Origin: JAIVJN01 sp036732565
Lineage (GTDB): Bacteria > Acidobacteriota > Vicinamibacteria > Vicinamibacterales > UBA2999
Length of the DNA stretch: 7,327 nucleotides
Direction of reading: 5' to 3'
Assembly (NCBI GenBank): GCA_036732565.1
Contig: DAINCF010000359.1
Location: forward strand, 1-7,327
Below the pieces are notes generated by a model that ran no database searches, was not told the DNA's origin, and saw only the letters and a list, made by a program, of their open reading frames with translations. Positions within the stretch are counted from its first letter, which is position 1, and the number at the start of each line of letters is the position of its first letter. Below are positions 1 to 6,058 of the stretch, in pieces. The position numbers were made by a program, and so were the translations under genes.

Positions 1-1080
1 CCCGTCTGCGTCGAGCGCCTCGAGCAGCGTGAGTCCGGCCCGTGGACCGTCCACCATCGCCGCGGCGATGGCGTGATTGAGCGTCACCATCGGATTATCC
101 GACATGCGCTTGAGCAAGCCGTACAACGCCAGAATCTGCGGCCAGTCGGTGTCCTCGGCGCGCGCGGCCTCATCGTGGAGCGCCGCGATGGCGGCTTGCA
201 GTTGATAGGCGCCGATCGACCCGCGAGAGAGCGTGTCCGTGATGAGGGCCGTGCCCTCTTCGATCGACCGTCGGTCCCACAGCGTCCGATCCTGCTCCGC
301 CAACGGGATCAATGCGCCGTCCGGTCCTGTCCGCGCAGGGCGCCTTGCATCGGTCAGCAGCATCAGCGCGAGCAGCCCGGCGACCTCGCCATCCTTCGGG
401 AGGAGATGGTGCACGGCCCGCGTGAGGCGAATGGCTTCGTTCGAGAGATCCGTGCGCTGCAGGTCGGGTCCGATGCTGCTGGCGTAGCCCTCGTTGAAGA
501 TCAGATACAGCACGTGGAGCACGGCGCCGAGTCGTTCTGCGCGCTCGTCATCCGTGGGCATCCGAAACGGCACGCCCGACGTCTTGATGCGCTGCTTTGC
601 CCGGCTGATCCGCTGCGCCATCGTCGCCTCCGGCACGAGAAACGCGTTCGCGATCTCGGCCGTCGTGAGGCCGCCGACCGCGCGCAAGGTAAGGGCGATC
701 GCCGACGAGCGGGTGAGGGCCGGGTGGCAGCACATGAACAGGAGGATCAAGGTGTCGTCTTGATCGGCGCCCACGAGGCTGTCCGCGGCGGGCACCACGC
801 GCTCATCAGCTGGCGCTTGCATGACGACGATGGTCTCGCGGCGGCGACGAGCCAGCTCCGCGCGGATGTGATCCGTCATACGGCGCGCTGCGACGTGGAT
901 CAGCCAGCCGCGCGGGTTGTCGGGCACGCCGTCGTTGGGCCACTGCATGGCCGCCGCCAGGAGCGCTTCCTGCACGGCGTCCTCCGCGGTGGAGAAGTCG
1001 CCGAACCGACGGATGACTGCACCGAGCACCTGCGGCGCCAGATCGCGCAGCAGGTGCTCATTGCTGAAGTCGGGAGACAC
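1..1080 (-). CDS. ECF42-type RNA polymerase sigma factor, C-terminus cut by window edge
   Basis: An alternative sigma factor that would direct core RNA polymerase to a small set of promoters. The minus strand is open from a GTG at 1080 to the window edge (360 codons). Sigma region 2 lies at about residues 10-80, with AEDAVQEAL at 32-40 and DNPRGWL at 54-60. Region 4 is at about 112-166, with the helix-turn-helix GGLTTAEIANAFLVPEATMA followed by QRISRAKQRI. A long C-terminal extension follows from about 170, containing LYLIFNEGY near 191-199 and TPR-like helices. This extension is characteristic of the ECF42 (SigJ-like, DUF6596) group, usually about 400-420 residues, so perhaps 40-60 residues are missing. 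The GTG was chosen because it sits 5 bases after the YCII stop, because the family begins just before an HLLRDLAPQVL-like segment, and because the next in-frame Met (residue 45) lies inside region 2. No strong ribosome site is visible, so translational coupling to the YCII gene is likely. No anti-sigma gene is present in the window; ECF42 factors generally lack one. Confidence 0.93.
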   Translation of the reverse strand, partial: MSPDFSNEHLLRDLAPQVLGAVIRRFGDFSTAEDAVQEALLAAAMQWPNDGVPDNPRGWLIHVAARRMTDHIRAELARRRRETIVVMQAPADERVVPAADSLVGADQDDTLILLFMCCHPALTRSSAIALTLRAVGGLTTAEIANAFLVPEATMAQRISRAKQRIKTSGVPFRMPTDDERAERLGAVLHVLYLIFNEGYASSIGPDLQRTDLSNEAIRLTRAVHHLLPKDGEVAGLLALMLLTDARRPARTGPDGALIPLAEQDRTLWDRRSIEEGTALITDTLSRGSIGAYQLQAAIAALHDEAARAEDTDWPQILALYGLLKRMSDNPMVTLNHAIAAAMVDGPRAGLTLLEALDADG

Positions 1081-1085
1081 AGCCG

Positions 1086-1481
1086 TCAGATGTCGGCGGC
1101 CGGTGCGCTCATGACCTCGCGCACTTCAATCGGCAGGTTCAACGGCGCGCCGCCCGGTCCTGGCGCCGCGGACGCCCGCGCCGCGATTTCATAGGCGCGC
1201 GACGGCGTCTCGACGTCGACAATCCAGTAGCCCGCGAGGAACTCCTTGGCCTCCGGGAATGGCCCGTCCGTGACCTCCGGCCCGGCTTTCGACGCACGCA
1301 CGACCTTGGCCTGACCCGGCGGCGCGAGCCCTTGGGCGCCCACCAGCTCTCCTGCCTCGCTGAGCTCCCTGGCGAATCGTTTCATGAACTCCATATGCGC
1401 CTTGAGGTCGGCCGGTGCCCAGTTGGCCACGCCCCAATCACCGGTCCCGCGCGGGGCATTCATCATCAGCATGAACTTCAT
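1086..1481 (-). CDS. YCII-related (DGPF-motif) protein
   Basis: Small 131-residue protein of the YCII/DGPF family. It starts with the typical beta strand MKFMLMMNAP and carries the name-giving DGPF at residues 72-75 in VTDGPFPEAKEFLAGYWIVD. It ends in the usual IEVREVM-like strand (118-124), followed by a short Ala/Pro-rich tail. The family has a ferredoxin-like alpha+beta barrel fold and is cytoplasmic; its biochemical activity is not established. The start ATG at 1481 is preceded by a good ribosome site, AGGAG, at 1489-1493 with a 7-base spacer. The gene directly precedes the sigma factor and is almost certainly cotranscribed with it. DGPF genes are the hallmark neighbours, and reported targets, of ECF42 sigma factors. 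No defects are visible. Confidence 0.93.
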   Translation of the reverse strand: MKFMLMMNAPRGTGDWGVANWAPADLKAHMEFMKRFARELSEAGELVGAQGLAPPGQAKVVRASKAGPEVTDGPFPEAKEFLAGYWIVDVETPSRAYEIAARASAAPGPGGAPLNLPIEVREVMSAPAADI

Positions 1482-1530
1482 TTTTCCACTCCTAGCGTCA
1501 TCGCACCACGGCTGGCACGTTCATAGATAA

Positions 1531-1557
1531 GTCGGAGCCCACATCGACTTCTCGACG
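1531..1557 (-). promoter_or_regulatory. Candidate ECF-type promoter for the YCII-sigma unit
   Basis: Reading leftwards, CGTCGA (1557-1552) is followed after 17 bases by CGAC (1534-1531), about 50 bases before the YCII start. This resembles, with mismatches, the TGTCGA / CGA-type -35 and -10 elements I recall for ECF42 factors. Short GC-rich motifs like these recur often by chance in this DNA, so it is only a pointer. Confidence 0.18.
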
Positions 1558-1563
1558 TCCCGA

Positions 1564-1580
1564 GGCCTGGCTTCCAGGCC
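1564..1580. repeat. Perfect 7-bp inverted repeat with 3-base loop
   Basis: GGCCTGG at 1564-1570, CTT at 1571-1573 and CCAGGCC at 1574-1580 form a perfect stem. No T-run follows on either strand, so it is not a standard intrinsic terminator. It could be an operator or a 5'-leader hairpin. The left 13 bases (1564-1576) reappear in reverse complement at 1751-1763, inside the start of the rightward gene. Confidence 0.5.
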
Positions 1581-1623
1581 GACACAGCGCAAGCTCGACC
1601 ATAACTGCCGCGAGCGACAGAGT

Positions 1624-1639
1624 CGTCGCAATTGTGACG
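1624..1639. promoter_or_regulatory. Near-perfect 16-bp dyad, possible operator
   Basis: CGTCGCAATTGTGACG is palindromic at 7 of 8 pairs; only the fourth pair from each end (G at 1627+1 and T at 1635) fails. It is centred on AATT and lies about 55 bases upstream of the ATG at 1695, where a dimeric helix-turn-helix regulator of the exported pair could bind. No regulator of that type is encoded in the window. Confidence 0.35.
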
Positions 1640-1694
1640 TCCGTGAAACGCATGAGAGGCAATCGTCACTAGTCCAGAGGTCAGGTGACTTCTC

Positions 1695-2972
1695 ATGCAT
1701 CGTCGCACGCTGTCTCTCCTCGTGCTGGCCGTCCTGGTTGTCGAAGGGCGTGGAAGCCAGGCCCAGAATCCGCTGGTCGACAAGGTCGATCAGAAGTTCT
1801 ACGCGCCGAGGGACCGCCTCGCCGCGATCCACAAGGCGTCTCTGTTTACGCCGACGAACGTGTCCGCAACCGACATCGTGCAAGGCCCGCCTCAGGAGAA
1901 GGATCAGTTTCACCTGCGATTCAACGATACGGTGACCTGCGAGTTCGTGCTCGAGGGTGCGGAGAAGAGCGGGAAGACGCCCAAGTTCGACTGCCGGATC
2001 ACACAGGTGCGGAGCGCCGACGGGCCCGTCCAGGTCCTGACCGACGACATGGACGAGGAGCCGGTCAAAGTGAAGTTCCGACCGGACAACCGCGAGGTCT
2101 ATGCGGAGGTCGCGTCGACGCGGCTCCTGTGGTCGTTGGGCTTCTTCGCCGACGGGATGTTTCCGGTCCGACTCGAGTGCCTCAACTGCCCCGAAGATCC
2201 TCATCGTGGAGCGGGTCCGCGCGCGACGCGCATCTTCAACGAAGCGGTCATCGAGCGCAAACTGCCCGGTCGCAAGATGGAGGAAGCCGGGAAAGACGAT
2301 CAGGGGTGGACGTGGAAGGAACTCGACACCGTCGATCGTCCTCCGTACCAGAAGGACGGACTGAAGCTGATCGCCGCGTTCCTGATGCACGGTGACAACA
2401 AGCCGGAGCAGCAGCGGATGGTGTGCGACGGCGTGAAAGTAGACCAGGCGACGAACCCGTTCACGACCACCTGCGGCGAATCACGGCTGTACATCCAGGA
2501 CGTTGGCGCCACGCTCGGTGGCGCTGGCCTGACGACGAACAAGACCTCCGCCAAGATGAACTTGGAAGAGTGGTCACGAAAGAAGGTCTGGAAGCAGGTC
2601 GGCACGCAAGTGGGCGACGTGGCGTGCCAGGCGGAGCTTCCCAAGAGCTGGGCGGCGACTGACGGCTTGAAGCATCCGATGATCAGCGAAGACGGACGCC
2701 GGTTCGTCGCGGGATTGCTCTGCCAGCTCTCTGACCGCCAGCTCGAAGACGTGTTCAAGGTCTCCCGCATCGCGGAGTTGCCGGAGAACCGCGAATCGGG
2801 ACTGGGCGAAGCGGCGCTGACGCAGCAATGGGTCCAGGCCTTCAAACGAAAACGCGAGGAGCTCGCCGCCGGCCGATGTCGCTGGAAGGCGCAGCCCGCG
2901 GATTTGAGGGATATCGACAATCCGATGGGCCTGCCGACCGTTCCGACCTTCTGCGCAACGAATGCGTTCTGA
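1695..2972 (+). CDS. Exported cysteine-rich protein, kinase-like motifs, paralog 1 of a tandem pair
   Basis: I do not recognise a named family. The 425-residue product starts with a signal peptide (hydrophobic core about 6-16, likely cleavage after SQA at 23), so it should be periplasmic or secreted. It has 10 cysteines, eight of them matched in the next gene, including a CxxC at 162-165. Conserved blocks in order: VKVKF at 124-128; an amphipathic helix EVYAEVASTRLLWSLGF at 134-150; WTW at 205-207; HGDNKPEQQR at 232-241; YIQDVGATLG at 266-275; VFKVSRI at 353-359. Inference: these parallel the beta3 Lys (K127), alphaC Glu (E134 or E138), the HRDxKPxN catalytic loop (H232, D234, K236) and DFG (D269) of protein-kinase-like folds. 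Gaps: no glycine-rich loop is evident and 35 residues separate D234 from D269, longer than usual. The ATG at 1695 has AGGTG 7 bases upstream and opens directly on the signal peptide. The paralog follows after 61 bases, suggesting an operon. Coding and export are firm; function is open. Confidence 0.88.
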   Translation: MHRRTLSLLVLAVLVVEGRGSQAQNPLVDKVDQKFYAPRDRLAAIHKASLFTPTNVSATDIVQGPPQEKDQFHLRFNDTVTCEFVLEGAEKSGKTPKFDCRITQVRSADGPVQVLTDDMDEEPVKVKFRPDNREVYAEVASTRLLWSLGFFADGMFPVRLECLNCPEDPHRGAGPRATRIFNEAVIERKLPGRKMEEAGKDDQGWTWKELDTVDRPPYQKDGLKLIAAFLMHGDNKPEQQRMVCDGVKVDQATNPFTTTCGESRLYIQDVGATLGGAGLTTNKTSAKMNLEEWSRKKVWKQVGTQVGDVACQAELPKSWAATDGLKHPMISEDGRRFVAGLLCQLSDRQLEDVFKVSRIAELPENRESGLGEAALTQQWVQAFKRKREELAAGRCRWKAQPADLRDIDNPMGLPTVPTFCATNAF

Positions 2973-3021
2973 GCGTCGAGCGCTGCGGTGTTGTCGCGGC
3001 GGGCCGTGTGCCCTGCCGCAT

Positions 3022-3027
3022 GGAGAA
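3022..3027 (+). promoter_or_regulatory. Ribosome binding site that fixes the start of paralog 2
   Basis: GGAGAA at 3022-3027 lies 6 bases before the ATG at 3034. It favours that start over the in-frame ATG at 2962, which lies inside the end of paralog 1 and would add 24 Arg/Cys-rich residues in front of an otherwise intact signal peptide. Confidence 0.7.
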
Positions 3028-3033
3028 ACGAAC

Positions 3034-4368
3034 ATGATCAGAAGAATAGCTTTCACCGTATCCGTGATTCTGGTCGTCGCCCGGGCGGCGACGGCAGCGG
3101 AGTGTGAGATCCCCAGAGGGATGAAGAAGGAGCAGAAGGTGGCGTGCGTGAGCGGCGCCAACCTCATGCGCGACCAACCGACGCTGACGCTGGAGCAGCT
3201 GACCAAAGGGCCAGACTTCAACCCTGCCGACCCTGTCAAAACGCGCTTCCTCTACTTCAACGCCGAGGACACTCCAGCTTGCTATTTCCGGCCGCACTAC
3301 GCCTTCAAGGCGGTCAAAGGCAAGAGTTTGAAGTTTCAGTGCTGGCAGTTGACCACGGACAAGAAGCTCCTCGACGAGAATGGCGTGCCGATCACCGTCG
3401 GCGAGGTCAAGGTCGTCCTGGAGGAGAACAGTGGCGGCGAGGACCGATCACACCTGTACGCGAAAGACGATGCCAGCAACGCCAACGAGCTCGATGCCGA
3501 CCGCTTCAAGGTCAAGTATCTGAAGCCCGCGCATCCCAATCACGATCGGCGCTTCAACGAGGTGTTCACCGAGCTCGCGGCAGGGCGCATTCTCTGGGCA
3601 CTCGGTTTCCCGGCCGATCACGTCTATCCGGTCGCGTCGGTCGCCTGCGTCGGATGCACAGGTTCGCCGTTCGAAAGCAACTTGGAGCAGAATGCCGCCG
3701 CCCTGACCACCGCGCCAAACCTATTCCCGATGGTCACCGTCGAGAGGGATATCCCTTGGACCGAGATCGATCCCGAGAACGACGAGACCTGGTCATGGCG
3801 GGACGCAGCGCGCTTCTACTCGAACGGCGCGTGGTCGGCGCAGCAGAAGCTCGAATACGACGCCTACCGTCTCGCGCTGGGCCTCTTCAACTATCACAAC
3901 GCCATCGACGTCCAGAACCGCGTGGCGTGTGCGGAGTTCAAGCCCGGGGCGAGCGATCCTCGAGTCTGCGTGAAGCCGTACGTCTTCGTGCAAGACCTGG
4001 GATCCACGTTTGGAAAAGACAAGTTTCTGTTCGCAAACTCGCGGGGGGTGTTCAAGGACTGGCAGTCTCAAACCGTGTTCAAGAACGCCGGAAGCTGCGA
4101 GCTGAGAGCGACCCTTCTGGGCGATCGGCGCGTGCTCAAGGCGGCCCAGGACGTCATGACCGAACGAGCCAACAAACTGGACCGCGCCACCGTGCGGGAG
4201 ATCTTCAAGGTCGCTCGCTTCGATCAGATGGATCAGGACCAGCTCAAGAGAATTCGCGAAACGGATCCGAACGAAGCGACCGTCCGCGAGAAGGCCCTCG
4301 ACGAGTGGACGGATGTGTTCATGCAGAGACTGGCCGAGCTCGCGAGCGCGCAGAATTGCAAGCCGTGA
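3034..4368 (+). CDS. Exported cysteine-rich protein, paralog 2 of the tandem pair, catalytic-loop Asp lost
   Basis: Unrecognised 444-residue protein with a clear signal peptide (MIRRIAFTVSVILVV..., cleavage near A22). C24 has no lipobox, so it is probably not a lipoprotein. It is a diverged paralog of the upstream gene: EVFTELAAGRILWALGF at 176-192 matches its helix at 10 of 17 positions, WSW at 253-255, NRVAC at 295-299, VFVQDLGSTFG at 317-327 and IFKVARF at 390-396. Eight cysteines correspond (C83, C103, C205/C208 as CVGC, C299, C312, C355, C442), suggesting a disulfide-stabilised extracytoplasmic fold. If the family is kinase-like, K161 of FKVKY, E176 or E180, and D321 of DLG are kept. The catalytic-loop Asp and Lys of paralog 1 (D234, K236) align with N289 and I291, although D292 is nearby. 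It may be inactive or use a shifted residue. It stops 9 bases short of the convergent gene's stop codon. Confidence 0.88.
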   Translation: MIRRIAFTVSVILVVARAATAAECEIPRGMKKEQKVACVSGANLMRDQPTLTLEQLTKGPDFNPADPVKTRFLYFNAEDTPACYFRPHYAFKAVKGKSLKFQCWQLTTDKKLLDENGVPITVGEVKVVLEENSGGEDRSHLYAKDDASNANELDADRFKVKYLKPAHPNHDRRFNEVFTELAAGRILWALGFPADHVYPVASVACVGCTGSPFESNLEQNAAALTTAPNLFPMVTVERDIPWTEIDPENDETWSWRDAARFYSNGAWSAQQKLEYDAYRLALGLFNYHNAIDVQNRVACAEFKPGASDPRVCVKPYVFVQDLGSTFGKDKFLFANSRGVFKDWQSQTVFKNAGSCELRATLLGDRRVLKAAQDVMTERANKLDRATVREIFKVARFDQMDQDQLKRIRETDPNEATVREKALDEWTDVFMQRLAELASAQNCKP

Positions 4369-4385
4369 GGCGGCGGGTCAGCCTC
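4367..4385. terminator. Weak stem-loop spanning two convergent stop codons
   Basis: GAGGC at 4367-4371 and GCCTC at 4381-4385 could pair around a 9-base loop. The element covers the stop of the plus gene (4366-4368) and that of the minus gene (4378-4380). The stem is short and no T-run follows, so a terminator role is a guess from location alone. Confidence 0.15.
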
Positions 4386-4986
4386 CGAACAGGCGTTGCA
4401 TCAGGGTCGGGTTGATCGCTTCGAGAAGGACGAATCGTCCATCGAACGCACGGCTGGGCTGATCCGGGCGATAGCCCACCTCGCGTTGCACCATTTCGAT
4501 GGGGACCTCGAAGAGCGGATCGAGCAGCAGGTCACCCGCGCCCTCCGCCTGCGACTTGGTGATGAACTCGTGGTGAAGGGACGTGAACGTGATCGGCAGG
4601 TCGCCTGTCGCGACGACGTCGCCGGGATGTTCTTCGCCCTCGTAGGTGACGGACCACAGGCGGCGTCCATCGCGCCAACCGCTTGACGCGCTGGAGAGGT
4701 TTCTCTCCTCCACGGTGCACGTCAACACGTCGCAACCCGCGGACAACTTGGAGAGGATCGGTTCCTGAATCAGGCGATGGTCCCATCCGTCGGCGACGAC
4801 CAGGTACCAGCCGCCGTCGGACATGGCGCCTTCGATGGGGAAGCGTCGTGGTCTGGTCACCGCCATACCCGCGCGCAGCTCCAAGTCGTCGCAGATCTGG
4901 TCCGCGGTCTTCCCCCTGACAACCAGCCATGTTCGCGCGTGCAGGGAATGCATGTGGAGAGAATACCCGACTGGGTGGCTCTCCAT
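4378..4986 (-). CDS. Conserved-looking hypothetical protein, 202 residues
   Basis: I cannot assign a function. The product is soluble-looking: it has no signal peptide or membrane segment and is rich in charged residues and tryptophan. Visible features (numbered from the first ATG): HARTWLVVRGKTADQICDDL at 16-35, GGWYLVVADGWDHRLI at 58-73, two cysteines in AGCDVLTC at 83-90, and a strand-rich WSVTYEGEE segment near 110-118. The alternating strands and the two repeated YLVV/WLVV strands suggest an alpha+beta fold. Two starts are possible: ATG at 4986, 25 bases after the hydrolase stop, or ATG at 4953, giving 191 residues. Neither has a good ribosome site; reinitiation after the hydrolase would fit either. 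It is the last gene of the leftward row starting with the DUF1326 gene. Small proteins with such short strand-rich folds include many immunity proteins, but no toxin gene is adjacent, so I do not claim that. Confidence 0.72.
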   Translation of the reverse strand: MESHPVGYSLHMHSLHARTWLVVRGKTADQICDDLELRAGMAVTRPRRFPIEGAMSDGGWYLVVADGWDHRLIQEPILSKLSAGCDVLTCTVEERNLSSASSGWRDGRRLWSVTYEGEEHPGDVVATGDLPITFTSLHHEFITKSQAEGAGDLLLDPLFEVPIEMVQREVGYRPDQPSRAFDGRFVLLEAINPTLMQRLFGG

Positions 4987-5011
4987 TACAGCGGTCTTGG
5001 TTACGAGCGGA

Positions 5012-6058
5012 TCATTCGACGAGCAGCGACAGAATCGTCTGCGCGTACAGACGATGGCCGAAGTCGTTCGGATGATTGATGCCGTTACCCGTCAGATCGT
5101 ACGGGGTCTTGCGCACCATCACATCCGCCCACAGCGTCGTCAGGTCGGCCAGGATGACGCCTGCGCCGCAGAGCCCGAGCAACGCCTGCCGATAGCCGAC
5201 GAAACGCTCCATCTGTGGATAGTGCCACTCAGGATTCGGAAGCATCGACGATATCAGGATGAACTCCGCTCGAGTGGCCTCTTGCCCGATCCCCTGGACG
5301 ATGGCGCGGATGTTGGCGGCGTAGTCGCGCGGCGCCGCGTATCCGGCATCGTTCATGCCAAACGCCACGATCACCAGATGCGGCTGTTCGGCGGCCACAG
5401 CGCTGATGGCGCCCAAGCCGTCATCCGAGGTCCAGCCGGCGATGGCGAGGTTGTGCAGCGTCACCGACGATTGATACGTGTCTTCGAGGCCGGCCGCGAC
5501 GAGATCGCCGTAAGGCCGTTGATACGGCGGGACGCCGATCACGCTCGAGCAGTCGTAGCCTTCCGAGATGCTGTCGCCCACGAGACACACGATCAGCGGC
5601 TCGCGTCGCCGCAGCCGATCGAGCGTCCGAGGCACGTCGGCGCCGGCGAATGGCGCGGTGTATCCAGTCCATTGCTTCGTGTCGAACGAGTAGCTGGCCG
5701 TCGCTTGACGGCGGTGGAAGAGGCCGGCGCCACCGACCATCAAGAACGTCGACGGGTCCCCGCGGACGTACAGGAAGCCCGACCCGTCCGGATCGATCGA
5801 AGGGTGCAATTCGGCGATCGTCGTCATCGGGATGCGTGATTCAGGTGTGCGCGTCAGAAGGCCCGTGGCGCTGTCGAGCACATAATCCACGCTCTCGAGG
5901 TACGGCATCTCGCCTGTCGTGCTCTCGAGCAACACGAGTCCCGAAGGTGGCAAAAGCAGCGAGCACGTGGCGGGCAGCCCGGGAGCGGGTTCGATGAAGA
6001 AGAGGCTCTCGCGGTCCAAACGGCCGGAACGCCAGAATGGGGTCGTCGCGTCGGTCAT
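5012..6058 (-). CDS. SGNH/GDSL-family hydrolase with N-terminal beta-rich domain
   Basis: Probable serine esterase or lipase-like hydrolase of 348 residues; the substrate is unknown. The SGNH domain occupies about 153-348: block I IVCLVGDSISEGYD with nucleophile S163, block II Gly at AIAGW (G208), block III GMND with N236, and block V in GNGINHPNDFGHRLYA (324-339). H329 or H335 could be the catalytic His. DFGH (332-335) is the only strict DxxH; in the usual HPND arrangement H329 would serve, with no Asp three residues earlier. Residues 1-150 look strand-rich, recalling the beta-sandwich plus SGNH layout of carbohydrate esterases (CE2-like), which remains an inference. No signal peptide is visible, so it is probably cytoplasmic. 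The ATG at 6058 overlaps the DUF2182 stop as ATGA, indicating translational coupling. The frame stays open further upstream but only as a shadow of the DUF2182 gene. Confidence 0.88.
   Translation of the reverse strand: MTDATTPFWRSGRLDRESLFFIEPAPGLPATCSLLLPPSGLVLLESTTGEMPYLESVDYVLDSATGLLTRTPESRIPMTTIAELHPSIDPDGSGFLYVRGDPSTFLMVGGAGLFHRRQATASYSFDTKQWTGYTAPFAGADVPRTLDRLRRREPLIVCLVGDSISEGYDCSSVIGVPPYQRPYGDLVAAGLEDTYQSSVTLHNLAIAGWTSDDGLGAISAVAAEQPHLVIVAFGMNDAGYAAPRDYAANIRAIVQGIGQEATRAEFILISSMLPNPEWHYPQMERFVGYRQALLGLCGAGVILADLTTLWADVMVRKTPYDLTGNGINHPNDFGHRLYAQTILSLLVE

Larger units (their letters stand above)
1482..1694. other. Divergent intergenic region between YCII and the exported paralog pair
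   Basis: These 213 bases separate two divergently read units and should hold promoters for both. I see a 16-bp dyad (1624-1639), a perfect 7-bp hairpin (1564-1580), a weak ECF-like promoter candidate facing the YCII gene (1531-1557) and a modest ribosome site for the rightward gene (AGGTG at 1683-1687, 7-base spacer). I found no convincing sigma-70 -35/-10 pair in either direction; TTGTGA at 1632-1637 has no credible -10 partner. The open frames crossing this stretch look like chance frames in GC-rich DNA. Confidence 0.6.

Noticed and set aside
73..1194. Long plus-strand open frame of 373 codons opposite the sigma factor
   Set aside because: The product is Arg/His-rich without domain features, and it runs antisense to a sigma factor with clear region 2, region 4 and C-terminal motifs. 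It is a typical mirror frame of GC-rich DNA.
1521..2390. Minus-strand open frame of 289 codons crossing the intergenic region and the first exported gene
   Set aside because: No recognisable motif. It is antisense to a gene with a signal peptide, a ribosome site and a clear paralog next door.
2962..3033. Earlier ATG for the second exported paralog
   Set aside because: It would overlap the first gene and put 24 Arg/Cys-rich residues before a normal signal peptide. The ATG at 3034 has its own ribosome site.
1695..4368. Assignment of the paralogs as CotH or HipA proteins
   Set aside because: Only short motif resemblance is visible; spacing and overall sequence differ, so naming the family would overreach.
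3144..4415. Plus-strand 423-codon frame overlapping the second paralog
   Set aside because: It is an Arg/Gln-rich +1 shadow. The overlapping frame has a signal peptide and paralog conservation.
4378..4986. Immunity protein of a toxin system
   Set aside because: The size and fold type are compatible, but no toxin, secretion marker or polymorphic-toxin repeat occurs nearby.
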